A stretch of DNA of 64,000 nucleotides from Paenibacillus allorhizosphaerae (GCF_910594985.1 NZ_CAJVCE010000008.1:257163-321162), one strand, 5' to 3'; counted from the first letter of the stretch, positions 24,569-33,737 are shown. Made by a program: numbers and translations. The notes: generated by a model not told the origin, from the sequence alone.

Positions 24569-25987
24569 TTATTGTTCAATTATCGGGATATAGCATCGCA
24601 CCGACGTCGATCGTTCCAGATCGTCTCCATCGCCCGCAACGTATTCAGCAAACCATTGCCTGTTTTCATCGAGCGCGTAGGTCTCGTTTGCATACAGCCA
24701 GCGGTGCATTTTGTCGAGCAAACCGGTCATCAGCCCGTACGCGCCGGCGGTGAGACAGGCGTACAGCCCGCCGCCTAACGTATGGAAGCGCAGGGGAGCA
24801 TCGAGGGAAATGCCGTCAACGCATGCGCAACAAGCGCGATCAGGGTGTAGTGCTGCCTTGGCGAAACTTTCGGAGACCCACACCGAGTTGTGCACATTCT
24901 CCGGAATCGAAACGCTGAGCTCGTACCAATAGCCATCCTCCGGCTCAACGCCGTAGCTGTACGACATGAACAGCCGCAGCTCCGTCGTTCCCGTCATGCC
25001 CGTGCGCATCAGCCAAGAAGTCAGCTCGTGATCCGCCTGTTTCCGGGCTTCCGGCCCGTATGCTCTGCAAGCGACAACCGCAAACGGATCGATCGTTACC
25101 GTTTCGAGCGCAGCCGCCGGTTCCGGCTTTCGTTTCACCGGAAGGTAAAGCTTCAGGCGGGTTATGCGCCCTTGGTAAGTAAGAAACTCTTCGACATACG
25201 AGTGGTCTCCGAGCTCAAACGCGCTTCGGGGAAGCCACTCGGACAACAGCCGGTCCCAAGCGGCGACAATTTGCGGTCCGCTCGTTTCCGCGCTTTTGCC
25301 GACAGCGTACAGCCCGCCGGGAAACGTCGCGACGTGAAAGTCGTCCGAAGCGGCACATGCACCGGTATCCGGCAAAGGGATCATGATATCGTAGCCGTAA
25401 GGCAGTTCCCATGAAGCGAGCTCGACGTTCGAGCCGAATAACCGGATCCGCTCCATCGGCCATCCGGCTTGTTCCAACTTCGCGAACACAATGCGGTAAG
25501 CTTCTTCTTCGATCCCTTCCGGCGACGATGCGCGATGCCGGTAAACGGCCGTTTGCAGCGGCGGAAAGCGAATGACCGATACGTCGGGGTACCGATCGAA
25601 AAGCTCTTTTTCCCCCACATACGAAACGTCTGCAAATAGATTTAAGGCTTCGAACGTGTAATACAGATCGGCGTTCCGATACGCTCCGGGCGTCATGCCT
25701 GCTACTTTTTTGAACATTTTCGTAAAGGCTTGGTACGAATCGAAGCCGCAGTCGAACGCGATATTCCACACCAGCTTGTCGGAATGCCGCAAATGCATCG
25801 CCGACATGCTGATGCGCCGTTTACGAATGTATTCTTTAATCGGATGGCCGGTGAGCGAATAGAAGGCTCTGTACAAATGAGGTACGGACATGAACGCCCG
25901 ATCGGCGATCTGCTGCAGCTCTAAAGGCTCGTATAAATGATCTTCAATATAATCGATTGCTTGTTGTACGCAATGTATATATTTCAT
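24569..25987 (-). CDS. AraC-type regulator with two GyrI-like effector domains
   Basis: 472 residues from the ATG at 25987 (GGGGTG site); an in-frame ATG at 26017 would add ten residues. An AraC/XylS DNA-binding domain occupies the first ~100 residues (AIDYIEDHLYEPLELQQIAD, then FDSYQAFTKMFKKVAGMTPG). The rest holds two GyrI-like effector-binding units (SVIRFPPLQTAVYRHR and ETVTIDPFAVVACRAYG mark their first strands). This Rob/BmrR-like layout usually senses small amphipathic compounds. It is followed by the VOC pseudogene, which was presumably its target. Confidence 0.9.
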   Translation of the reverse strand: MKYIHCVQQAIDYIEDHLYEPLELQQIADRAFMSVPHLYRAFYSLTGHPIKEYIRKRRISMSAMHLRHSDKLVWNIAFDCGFDSYQAFTKMFKKVAGMTPGAYRNADLYYTFEALNLFADVSYVGEKELFDRYPDVSVIRFPPLQTAVYRHRASSPEGIEEEAYRIVFAKLEQAGWPMERIRLFGSNVELASWELPYGYDIMIPLPDTGACAASDDFHVATFPGGLYAVGKSAETSGPQIVAAWDRLLSEWLPRSAFELGDHSYVEEFLTYQGRITRLKLYLPVKRKPEPAAALETVTIDPFAVVACRAYGPEARKQADHELTSWLMRTGMTGTTELRLFMSYSYGVEPEDGYWYELSVSIPENVHNSVWVSESFAKAALHPDRACCACVDGISLDAPLRFHTLGGGLYACLTAGAYGLMTGLLDKMHRWLYANETYALDENRQWFAEYVAGDGDDLERSTSVRCYIPIIEQ

Positions 25988-26158
25988 CGAACACCCCATT
26001 TGCAGGATACGTCTCATTTTTTTCCAGTGTAGCAGAATGGCGGTGGCGGAGGGTGTATTTTTTTATCAAAATCGATGGTTCCGGATTTTCACGATATCGG
26101 GTATCCGAAGGGTACCAACCGGCTTTCGATTTATTTCGTGTTTGGCGATTATAAACAT

Positions 26159-26193
26159 TTAGTTGAAATATTAATTAACTTTTAGTTAAAATA
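26159..26193. promoter_or_regulatory. Operator-like repeats upstream of the LacI-type gene
   Basis: A direct repeat TTAGTTGAAATA (26159-26170) / TTAGTTAAAATA (26182-26193) overlaps an inverted pair TTAACT-ttt-AGTTAA (26175-26189). The same TTAACT/AGTTAA half-site recurs in the palindrome at 27412 and before the FAD oxidoreductase gene, which suggests one regulator reads all three. Confidence 0.45.
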
Positions 26194-26229
26194 GTAAATA
26201 AGCTAAAAAAGAAGTGAAGGAGCATTTGA

Positions 26230-27264
26230 TTGAAGCCTACCATACAAGATATTGCTAACATAGCCGGGGTATCCAAAGCAACCGTCTCCTTGGCTTTAAC
26301 GGATCATCCGCGGATTTCGAGCGAAACGAAAATAAAAATCCGCAATATTGCCAAAGAAATCGGATACGCGAAAGGGATGGCCGTCGTCTCGGAAAAAACA
26401 AAAACCGACGTATCGCTTGGCGTCCTGTATCTCGGCGGCAACCACGACATGGAAAAAGGATTTTTCCGCGATACCCTTATGGGCATATGCGAAGAAGCCG
26501 CCCGATCCGAATTCGACGTAACGATGATCGGGATTCATATGGACGGGAAAAACAATGTAGAGGAAAATATAACGAACAGAGTCATCAAGTCCGGAGTCGA
26601 CGGAATCATTATTATAACGAATAACCATCAGCTAACCGGATTTGACAAGCTGCTCGAGATGCGGTTCCCGATGGTATTTGTCGGCAGCAGGAAAGTCGCC
26701 GGCTACAGCAACCCGCTGCATTGCGTGTCTTCGGACAACTATAATGGCGGGAGAATGGCAACGGAATATTTGCTGGGCCTTGGTCATAAACAAATTGCGA
26801 TGGTCATCCCTCAGGGGGCGCCTCATTGGGAAATGGAGCGGGTGGACGGTTATTGCGCCGCGCTGCGAAATGCCGGTTTGACCTCTAGCGATTACCGCGT
26901 GATCCGGGTGAACAGTCTCTATCAAGCGGAGGATGAATGCTGGCGGGAACTGGATCGTATGGATTGTACCGCCATATTTGCGGTCAATGCCAGAGTAGGC
27001 ATCACCTTGCTGCATTATTTGCGAAATACGGGAAAGAAAATTCCCGATCAGGTCTCGTTGATCGTTTTTGACGACTTCCCTTCCTTTTCGCTTGAAGATC
27101 CTCCCGTGTCCGTCATTATGCAGGATAAGAAAACGTTGGGCACCATGTCGACGAAGCTGCTTGCCGACATTTTGGGCAATACCAATGAATACCCGAGACA
27201 AATCATGATTCCTACACAGCTTATTGAAAGAAAATCATGCATGGCGCAGGATCGAGTCGAATAA
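26230..27264 (+). CDS. LacI-family transcriptional regulator
   Basis: 344 residues starting with TTG at 26230, eight bases after GAAGGAG. The first ~55 residues are a LacI helix-turn-helix (IQDIANIAGVSKATVSLAL). The sensor domain follows (GVLYLGGNHDMEKGFFRD; SGVDGIIIITN; FVGSRKVAGYSNPLHCVSSD; LGLGHKQIAMV; IVFDDFP). It stands at the head of the 27.7-36.9 kb polysaccharide locus, and shared half-sites support it as the local regulator. The ligand is presumably a sugar or glycoside. Upstream and downstream regions are strikingly AT-rich. Confidence 0.92.
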   Translation: MKPTIQDIANIAGVSKATVSLALTDHPRISSETKIKIRNIAKEIGYAKGMAVVSEKTKTDVSLGVLYLGGNHDMEKGFFRDTLMGICEEAARSEFDVTMIGIHMDGKNNVEENITNRVIKSGVDGIIIITNNHQLTGFDKLLEMRFPMVFVGSRKVAGYSNPLHCVSSDNYNGGRMATEYLLGLGHKQIAMVIPQGAPHWEMERVDGYCAALRNAGLTSSDYRVIRVNSLYQAEDECWRELDRMDCTAIFAVNARVGITLLHYLRNTGKKIPDQVSLIVFDDFPSFSLEDPPVSVIMQDKKTLGTMSTKLLADILGNTNEYPRQIMIPTQLIERKSCMAQDRVE

Positions 27265-27297
27265 TCGAGCGAATCCACTACGCGCAATGGAAACGAT

Positions 27298-27325
27298 GGC
27301 CGGACCGATTGACGTTCCGGCTATT
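27298..27325 (+). terminator. Imperfect terminator candidate after the LacI-type gene
   Basis: GGCCGGA..CG pairs with CG..TCCGGC, one mismatch, followed by TATTTGTTGTT. It would separate the regulator from the promoter at 27448. Confidence 0.4.
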
Positions 27326-27390
27326 TGTTGTTGCGATTTCTTTAGCACACAGAAAGAAAGAGTCGCGATGTAACTGATGACATGCAGCAA

Positions 27391-27431
27391 ATTATTTTGA
27401 ATGCTAAAATAATTAACTTAATTAAGTTAAT
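27391..27431. promoter_or_regulatory. Two overlapping palindromes upstream of the lipoprotein operon promoter
   Basis: ATTATTTT (27391-27398) and AAAATAAT (27406-27413) form one inverted repeat. ATTAACTTAATTAAGTTAAT (27412-27431) is a perfect 20-bp palindrome built from the half-site seen upstream of the LacI gene. Its centre is about 61 bases before the predicted start of transcription at ~27483, a position more usual for activation than for repression. Confidence 0.55.
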
Positions 27432-27447
27432 AATTAAATAAAAATTG

Positions 27448-27476
27448 TTGAAAATATAAATAAATGATCTTATAAT
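27448..27476 (+). promoter_or_regulatory. Sigma-A promoter of the 27.7-36.9 kb locus
   Basis: TTGAAA (27448-27453), 17-base spacer and a perfect TATAAT (27471-27476). It would drive the lipoprotein remnant and the genes that follow, with a ~590-base leader before the first intact gene. Confidence 0.8.
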
Positions 27477-27650
27477 GTTAACGAGATACGAATAGGTGTT
27501 AAATACATAACCGACCAGGGGGAATGCATTCATAAAAGAGAGTCGCAGCGGATTGAAAGTGTGTCGACGCAGGAGGGGTCAAGCGTAATACTGTGAGGAG
27601 TGATACATCCATCTATAGGAGCAGTCGGGAGCCGGCAATTTTACTTTTTA

Positions 27651-27664
27651 TGAAAACGGTTACA
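27651..27664 (+). promoter_or_regulatory. Catabolite-responsive element (perfect cre)
   Basis: TGAAAACGGTTACA agrees with TGWAANCGNTNWCA at every defined position. It lies ~170 bases downstream of the predicted transcription start, consistent with CcpA roadblock repression. Confidence 0.75.
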
Positions 27665-27732
27665 ATACTTTTTCTCGACTTTGTGAAATTCGCGGTTAAC
27701 CGGGATATGAAACTGTTTAACGGGGTGATGAG

Positions 27733-28020
27733 GTGAACATTGCGGCAAAATTGACAGGCTTGGCTGTGCCGGACATAACCGTGACCGGTTGCACCAATGG
27801 AGTGAAGCCGATCGAAAGAGATGATAAGGAACAGAGAAGTCTACGATCAAATCGGGCAAAGCCCGGCCCCGGCCCCTGCGACAAGATACGATGCCATTGC
27901 CAAAACAGCCGTGAATTCCGCCTTCAACAAAGTAAGCACCGACCAGCTCGATGTGAATACATCCTTTAGGCAAGCGGAGGAAGACATCAACAAACAGATT
28001 GAGGCGAGTCGAAAAAGTAA
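27733..28020 (+). pseudogene. Remnant of a sugar-binding lipoprotein gene (ends retained, middle deleted)
   Basis: The first part (GTG 27733) reads KLTGLAVPDITVTGCTNG, which ends in a usable lipobox (VTGC). A change of frame near 27821 then leads to PAPATRYDAIAKTAVNSAF and VNTSFRQAEEDINKQIE, which aligns with the C-terminus of the intact lipoprotein just downstream (PIPATKYDAIAKSELNARL, VNTVLRETEQNINKKIE). So both ends of a paralog survive while about 300 central residues are gone. The frame runs without stop into the next gene start. It marks an old tandem duplication. Confidence 0.7.
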
Positions 28021-28074
28021 CGTAATGCTGTACATTCATCTCAATCTCAATTCAAAAAGGGAGGTCGAAAAACA

Positions 28075-29364
28075 ATGTCCCATTGGCGCAAATGGGTTGT
28101 ACCGTTCCTAGCTGTAACCGTTTTCTCGCTATCGGCCTGCTCCGGCAAGCAAAGCGATGAGCGCGGAAAACAACAAACCGGGCAAACGACGGAACCGGTG
28201 ACGATCGTTTATTTCAACGAGGTCGGCGGAACCGGCATCGTGGAATCGGTTGAGAGGCAGGTGAAGGAAAAGTTTCCTCATATTACGTTGAAAATGATCC
28301 AAAATGCGAAGGGAAGCAGCATTCAGGAAGTGCTGAGCAGCGGAACGACGCCGGATCTGATCTCGGGCTCGCTCGGATTGCTGTGGACGCTGAAAGACTT
28401 GCAGCTCTTGTCCGACCTGACGCCGCTCATCCAAAAATACAAATTCGATATGAACCGTTTGGTGCCGAATGTCGCGGATTCGGTCAAATCTTATTCGGAC
28501 AACGGGGACCAGCTGCTGGCGATGCCTTTTTTCCTTAACAACACCGCTCTGTTTTACAACAAAAATATTTTCAATAAGTTCGGCGTCCCTTATCCGAAAG
28601 ACGGCATGACCTGGGAAGAGCTGTACGATGTCGTGAAGAAAGTGTCCCGTACGGCGGACGGCGTAGAATACAAAGGGTTTCAAATGAATTCTTTGAACAT
28701 CGTGTATAAAGACCAATTAGGGCTGCCTCTTGTGGACCCGAAAACGAATAAAGCTGCGGTCAATGTCGATGGATGGAAAAGATGGATGGATGTCATGGCC
28801 GGCTTGCACAAAATTAACGGGAACGCCCCGGCCGGCAACGTGGAGGACAACTTTATGAACAAACAAATTTTGGCGACGCGTACCGGACCGAACATTCTCG
28901 ATCAGATTCCAGCCGCCGCAGCGAAGGGATTGGATTGGGATGTGGTAACGCTGCCTGTATTTTCCGGTGCGAAGGAGATCGGCTCCCAGCTGAACGCCCC
29001 TTATTTTGGCGTTCCGCCGACAAGCAAGCACAAGGAAGAAGCGTTTCAAATCATTGCGGCTATGTTGTCCGACGAAGCGCAGACGCAATTGTCCAGACAA
29101 GGCAGAATACCGGTAATCAACAATGACAATGCAGTCAAAGCGTATGCGGCGGATTTACCGGGCATGGAAGGAAAAAATTTGCAGGCCTTCTTTAAGGAGA
29201 AAATCGCCAAACCCATCCCGGCAACGAAGTACGATGCGATCGCCAAATCAGAGCTGAACGCCCGATTGGCCGATATTTATCAAGGCGGCAAGGATGTAAA
29301 TACAGTGCTGAGAGAAACGGAGCAAAACATCAACAAGAAGATTGAAGAAATGTTGAAACAATAA
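28075..29364 (+). CDS. Sugar ABC transporter substrate-binding lipoprotein
   Basis: 429 residues. Signal peptide with lipobox LSAC, then a family-1 solute-binding fold with ALFYNKNIFNKFGVPYPKDG and C-terminal KDVNTVLRETEQNINKKI. GGGAGG precedes the ATG. It is the first intact gene of the locus controlled by the promoter at 27448 and the cre box at 27651, and it is followed 21 bases later by the exported beta-helix protein, so the pair is likely co-expressed: one cuts or binds a polymer outside, the other captures fragments. A decayed paralog lies directly upstream. No permease gene is nearby. Confidence 0.9.
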   Translation: MSHWRKWVVPFLAVTVFSLSACSGKQSDERGKQQTGQTTEPVTIVYFNEVGGTGIVESVERQVKEKFPHITLKMIQNAKGSSIQEVLSSGTTPDLISGSLGLLWTLKDLQLLSDLTPLIQKYKFDMNRLVPNVADSVKSYSDNGDQLLAMPFFLNNTALFYNKNIFNKFGVPYPKDGMTWEELYDVVKKVSRTADGVEYKGFQMNSLNIVYKDQLGLPLVDPKTNKAAVNVDGWKRWMDVMAGLHKINGNAPAGNVEDNFMNKQILATRTGPNILDQIPAAAAKGLDWDVVTLPVFSGAKEIGSQLNAPYFGVPPTSKHKEEAFQIIAAMLSDEAQTQLSRQGRIPVINNDNAVKAYAADLPGMEGKNLQAFFKEKIAKPIPATKYDAIAKSELNARLADIYQGGKDVNTVLRETEQNINKKIEEMLKQ

Positions 29365-29385
29365 AACGAAGAATGGAGGGTAGCA

Positions 29386-31566
29386 ATGTACGAAGACAAT
29401 CTTCACGAAAAGCTCATGAAACAAGGCCTGCCGGTGGATGGGATCGAAGGGGGCCCGAACATCCGGAACGGCAAGCTCAGCCGGCGCAAGCTGTTATCTT
29501 CTCTCGGCATGGCAGGCGTTGCCATTGCAGGCGGGGGCTTGCTCGGTCCGCTGGAGGTCCATGCGGCAGAGGGGGCGCCGCCGCCGGGCGATCCTGCCAA
29601 CAAGGCGGGCAAGGCAGGAGTCGTGAAAAGCGTCGACCAACTGCGGGTTACGCCCGGCGAATATGACGGGCAGCATGTGAACCTGCTGGGCTATTACGCC
29701 GGCAGCCCCGGCAGTGGCGGCGGTGTGCTGTTCTGGGATGCGGCCGGCACGGAAGCGGACAACGGCGGAACGGTGTTTGCCGTCGCCGGGACGCCGGTCG
29801 GGCGCTGGAAGCGAAGCTATTCGGCGCGGGTCCATCTCGCCTGGTTCGGGTGCGACGGCCGGGGCTTGCAGGACGACTCCGCACGTGTTCAAGCGGCGGT
29901 GAATACGCTTGTGTCCGGGGGCGTGATCGAATATGGCAGCGGCAAGATCAAAATTGCGAGGACGATCAAGGTGGAAGCCGTGCCGATCGTGTTCGAAGGC
30001 GCCGGAAGCACGGACAATGACGGGTTTAGTACGCAATTTATCGTTGCCACGGGCACCGATCACGGTTTTCTGCTTTCCGGCGTTCGCGGTGGAGGCTTCA
30101 CGGGATTGCAGCTGCGCGGAGAAGGATTGACCGGGGGCAGCTTAGTCGCTACCGAACGCCGGGGCGGAACAGGCAATTATATGCTTTCTTTTTATAATGT
30201 CCGCTTCAAGAACGGGTATAACGGCATGACGTTAAGAGCGTGCAATACGGTCAGATTTCAAAACTGCGTATGGAGCGGGTTTAACGGCGAACAGGTCATT
30301 TTGCTGAACGGGTTGGACGATGAATCCAGGGCCGATCCTGTTGAATTCGTGCAGTGCGGCATCTCGGCCGGATCGAATCCGAATACGGATAACGTGGTGA
30401 TTGACGGGATGGGCGGCTCGATCAAATTTTTTGCGACTGCCATCTTGTTCGGACGGCACGGCTTGTGGTTGCGTAATACGACGGGACAAAAAGGGACGCC
30501 CAAATTTTTATATTTCGAGGGCGGCGGATTCGAAAACGGCGAAGGCGTTCCAGTATTGCTGGAAGCGGGCGCACAAGCTCAATTCGCCAATACATACATT
30601 TCGTGCGACGGCCAGGAGGATAACGTCCGGATAACGTCCGGCTTTACCGGCAGCGCCACCTTTGTCGGCAGCGTCATCCGGGGATGCGGCCGGAACGGGA
30701 TCGACATCGACTCGTCGCGTGTGACGATTACCGGCTGTCTGATCGGCAACAACGGCAGAACGGCGCACACGGCATTTGCCCGCACGATTACCGGCGTTGC
30801 CGGCAGCGGCTCCGGCGGCATCCGGGTAACGACGCAAGCGGCGCACGGCTGGGCGACCGGCGACAGAATAACGGTTCAAGGGGTGGCCGGCACTACGGAG
30901 GCCAACGGCAAATGGAAAGTAACCGTCGTTAGCCCAACGCAATTCGATCTGCAGGGCGCGGCTTTTGCCAACGGTTATATATCGGGAGGGTCGGCATGGC
31001 GGAACGGCGCCGGCATCCATATCAGGCCGGGCGCGTCGAGAGTCGTAGTGGCGGGCAACGCCGTCGGATCGCTTGCGGACGGTGTCTCCCGGCAAGATTA
31101 CGGGATTGTCAACGAAGCGGCGGATGTGCTGGTTAGCGGCAATGATCTGAGCGGAAATACGGCCGGACCGTACCTGATTTTGGGATCTTCGACGAGCCAG
31201 ACGAGGTTCTCCGGAAATAAAGGCGTCGAGCAAATCGACGGTTGGTTAAGCGCGCAACTATCGGGTGCGGTCGCTAACGGACTGTATGATCTGAAAAGCT
31301 TTTTATATTTGGACGGCCAGCAAATAAGAATCGTGAAGGTAACCCGCAAGCTTGCTTCGGGGACCTGCGATGTGCGGCTGGACGCAGATGGCTCAAGTGC
31401 GGGCGGCAATCCCGTCGCTGCCTCATCGACGCTGCAGACAACCAATATAACGCCTCCATTTTCGATTGACGGCATGAGCAAACCGAGAAAACTGCAGCTT
31501 AGAGTACTCAACGCTTCTTCGGCAGCGGATTTGGACGTACAGTTCGCCTATCAGGTTATGAGCTGA
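29386..31566 (+). CDS. Tat-exported right-handed beta-helix protein, tailspike/pectate-lyase-like
   Basis: 726 residues. A long N-region precedes a twin-arginine motif (KLSRRKLLSSLGM, RR at 33-34) and a hydrophobic stretch ending near VHAAEG, so export by Tat is likely. The front part (about 70-180) resembles the head of phage tailspikes and Pectate_lyase_3 proteins (GRWKRSYSARVHLAWFGCDG, LQDDSARVQAAVN). The core is a right-handed parallel beta-helix rich in GxxxNxVRFxN-type rungs. A compact segment at about 465-538 (RITVQGVAGTTEANGKWKVT, PTQFDLQGAAFANGY) looks like the FCCH-type insert common in phage tail proteins, and a beta-sandwich tail closes the protein. Probable role: binding or cleavage of a polysaccharide at the cell surface. 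Catalytic residues cannot be assigned. Confidence 0.8.
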   Translation: MYEDNLHEKLMKQGLPVDGIEGGPNIRNGKLSRRKLLSSLGMAGVAIAGGGLLGPLEVHAAEGAPPPGDPANKAGKAGVVKSVDQLRVTPGEYDGQHVNLLGYYAGSPGSGGGVLFWDAAGTEADNGGTVFAVAGTPVGRWKRSYSARVHLAWFGCDGRGLQDDSARVQAAVNTLVSGGVIEYGSGKIKIARTIKVEAVPIVFEGAGSTDNDGFSTQFIVATGTDHGFLLSGVRGGGFTGLQLRGEGLTGGSLVATERRGGTGNYMLSFYNVRFKNGYNGMTLRACNTVRFQNCVWSGFNGEQVILLNGLDDESRADPVEFVQCGISAGSNPNTDNVVIDGMGGSIKFFATAILFGRHGLWLRNTTGQKGTPKFLYFEGGGFENGEGVPVLLEAGAQAQFANTYISCDGQEDNVRITSGFTGSATFVGSVIRGCGRNGIDIDSSRVTITGCLIGNNGRTAHTAFARTITGVAGSGSGGIRVTTQAAHGWATGDRITVQGVAGTTEANGKWKVTVVSPTQFDLQGAAFANGYISGGSAWRNGAGIHIRPGASRVVVAGNAVGSLADGVSRQDYGIVNEAADVLVSGNDLSGNTAGPYLILGSSTSQTRFSGNKGVEQIDGWLSAQLSGAVANGLYDLKSFLYLDGQQIRIVKVTRKLASGTCDVRLDADGSSAGGNPVAASSTLQTTNITPPFSIDGMSKPRKLQLRVLNASSAADLDVQFAYQVMS

Positions 31567-31675
31567 ACGTAAACCAAATGGAAGAATAAAGTACGGAGAG
31601 GGACCGCTTTCTTGTTGATTCTTGTAAAAAATAGTAGTCAACAAATAAACTGTATTGTATAATTCGTTTAGCATA

Positions 31676-31703
31676 TAAGTTAACAAAAATTAAACTTGTT
31701 TAA
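31676..31703. promoter_or_regulatory. Operator-like palindromes before the FAD oxidoreductase gene
   Basis: AAGTTAA (about 31677-31683) and TTAAACTTGTTTAA (31690-31703, TTAAAC/GTTTAA arms) resemble the TTAACT/AGTTAA half-sites at 26175 and 27412. They lie 41-68 bases before the ATG at 31744 in a 177-base AT-rich gap, so an internal, separately controlled promoter is plausible. Confidence 0.4.
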
Positions 31704-31743
31704 TTATCATTGCCGGTATGTCTACATCAAGGAGGGAAGACGT

Positions 31744-33723
31744 ATGCAGAAACGTCAAATAAGAAAAGCGGATGTCGTCATTTTGGGGGCGACTCCCGGA
31801 GGAATCGGAGCCGCTCTGGCGGCGGCCAGACGCGGGAGAAAGACGATTGTGATCGAGCCGACGGAATATATCGGCGGATTAATGGCAAGCGGCCTTGGGG
31901 TGACGGATATTCATTCGCTGGATGCCGCAGGATCCGTGTTCCGCGAGTATGCCGCGAACATTGTTCGCCATTACACAGATACGTATGGCGAAAACTCGGA
32001 GCAGGTTGTGCACTGCCGCAAAGGCTTGCGGTTCGAGCCATCCGTCGCGAAGAAAGTGCTTTGGAGCATGGTGAACAATGAGCCGCAATTGGAAATGATG
32101 CTGCAGCATGAGCTGGTTGCGGCAGGGCTCGACGGAAATGCCGTCTCCTCGGTTACGGTTCGAAATCATGCGGGAGAAGAGACGGTATATGAAGCGGAAG
32201 CATACATCGATGCTACATACGAGGGCGATCTTGCCGCGATGGCCGGCGTTCCTTATTCGTTAGGCCGCGAATCCCGGGACGACTGGAACGAGGAATATGC
32301 GGGGACGTTGTATCAAAACTTCCGTACCAAAGAAATATTGGTTGGAAGCACGGGCGAAGGGGACGAGCGGATTCAAGCGTACAACTTCCGGCTTTGCCTG
32401 ACGAAGAACGAAGGGAACCGTGCAGTTTTCAAGAAGCCCGATGCATACAACAGACTTGATTACGTCAGCTTGATCGACGATATTTTTGCCGGCAGGATCA
32501 AAGGCTTTAGCGAAGTGTGCAATACCGTCATGATCCCGAACGGCAAAACGGATACGAACAATTATCATTACTGCTTGTGCTCCACGGATCTGCCGGAAGA
32601 AAACCAGGAATATCCGGAAGGCAGCCGGGAGGTCAGGGAACGAATCGTCCGACGACACCGCGAATACATTCAGGGCTTGCTGTGGTTTTTGCAAAATGAC
32701 GAGGAGCTGCCGGAATGGTTCCGGAACGACTCTGCACAATGGGGATATGCGGCGGATGAATTTGAAGATACGGATCATTTTCCGCCTCAGATCTATGTGA
32801 GAGAAGCAAGAAGAATCCACGGCGAATATGTTTTTACGGAAAATGACGCAAGGCTCGCGCCGGGACTGGGCAGATCCGCGATTCATTACGACAGCATTGC
32901 CTGCGGCGATTACGGCATCGATTCCCACGCTACGCGAAAGCGAAACGAACTGAGCCAAAATATAGCACTCGAAGGGTTCATGGCCATCGGATTTTTAACG
33001 GAAATTTATCAAATTCCTTACAGCATTATTGTGCCGCAAAAAATGGAACGGCTGCTCGTTCCGGTAGCGGTTTCCGCTACGCACATGGGACTCGGCACCA
33101 TCCGGATGGAGCCGTGCTGGATGCAGATCGGCTATGCGGCGGGCGTGGCGGCGGATTTGAGCATTTCCGAAAGGGCGTCCGTCCGTACCTTATCGATTGA
33201 CGTGCTTCAGGACGAATTGCTTAAAGATAAACAGGTCATCACGTATTTTAAAGATGTGAAGCCGGGAACGGGCGAGAGCGAGGCGGTTCAATATTTTGGC
33301 GCAAAAGGATTTTTGACGGATTACGAGGCAAGGCCGGACGAATCGGTAACGCTGGAAGACGCTTCCCGATGGATTCTGATGTCCAGGGCACTGCCCGGCG
33401 GGATCAAGCTTCCCGTTTTACCGGCAACGGATCGGATTGTCTCGCCTGGCGTAGATATGGGCCCGAGGTCTCCGAAAGAAGAGCCGACGCCGCGCGATTA
33501 CTGGAAAGCACACCCGTTCCTTACGTCACAGATGGCTATCCGGTGGGCGAATGTCGCTTCACGTGCATTACAGGTGCAGGTTGACTCTACATTCCGCGAA
33601 CAAGAGGGCGGCACCGCTACACGCGGGCAATTTCTACACTATTTGTATCGCCTGCTGAAAGAGGCGCGGGCTTCCATTCGGTCGGAAGCGATGCCCTCAT
33701 CATCGAACAGGATTCGTTCTTAA
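31744..33723 (+). CDS. FAD-dependent oxidoreductase (FAD_oxidored type)
   Basis: 659 residues from the ATG at 31744 with AAGGAGGG upstream. An N-terminal Rossmann motif (DVVILGATPGGIGAALAAARRG, followed by the acidic ribose-binding VIEP and the FAD contact GGLMASGLG) identifies a flavoprotein of the FAD_oxidored family (PF12831 group). Further features are EGDLAAMAGVPYSLGRESRD and a C-terminal FAD-closing segment (THMGLGTIRMEPCWMQIGYAAG). No signal peptide. Members are common in sugar-use loci of Paenibacillus-like and Bacteroidetes genomes, but their substrates are mostly unproven. It is followed 14 bases later by a GH38 alpha-mannosidase, so oxidation of a sugar released by, or attached to, mannose is a fair inference. 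Confidence 0.87.
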   Translation: MQKRQIRKADVVILGATPGGIGAALAAARRGRKTIVIEPTEYIGGLMASGLGVTDIHSLDAAGSVFREYAANIVRHYTDTYGENSEQVVHCRKGLRFEPSVAKKVLWSMVNNEPQLEMMLQHELVAAGLDGNAVSSVTVRNHAGEETVYEAEAYIDATYEGDLAAMAGVPYSLGRESRDDWNEEYAGTLYQNFRTKEILVGSTGEGDERIQAYNFRLCLTKNEGNRAVFKKPDAYNRLDYVSLIDDIFAGRIKGFSEVCNTVMIPNGKTDTNNYHYCLCSTDLPEENQEYPEGSREVRERIVRRHREYIQGLLWFLQNDEELPEWFRNDSAQWGYAADEFEDTDHFPPQIYVREARRIHGEYVFTENDARLAPGLGRSAIHYDSIACGDYGIDSHATRKRNELSQNIALEGFMAIGFLTEIYQIPYSIIVPQKMERLLVPVAVSATHMGLGTIRMEPCWMQIGYAAGVAADLSISERASVRTLSIDVLQDELLKDKQVITYFKDVKPGTGESEAVQYFGAKGFLTDYEARPDESVTLEDASRWILMSRALPGGIKLPVLPATDRIVSPGVDMGPRSPKEEPTPRDYWKAHPFLTSQMAIRWANVASRALQVQVDSTFREQEGGTATRGQFLHYLYRLLKEARASIRSEAMPSSSNRIRS

Positions 33724-33737
33724 GGAGGCAAAGCCAG

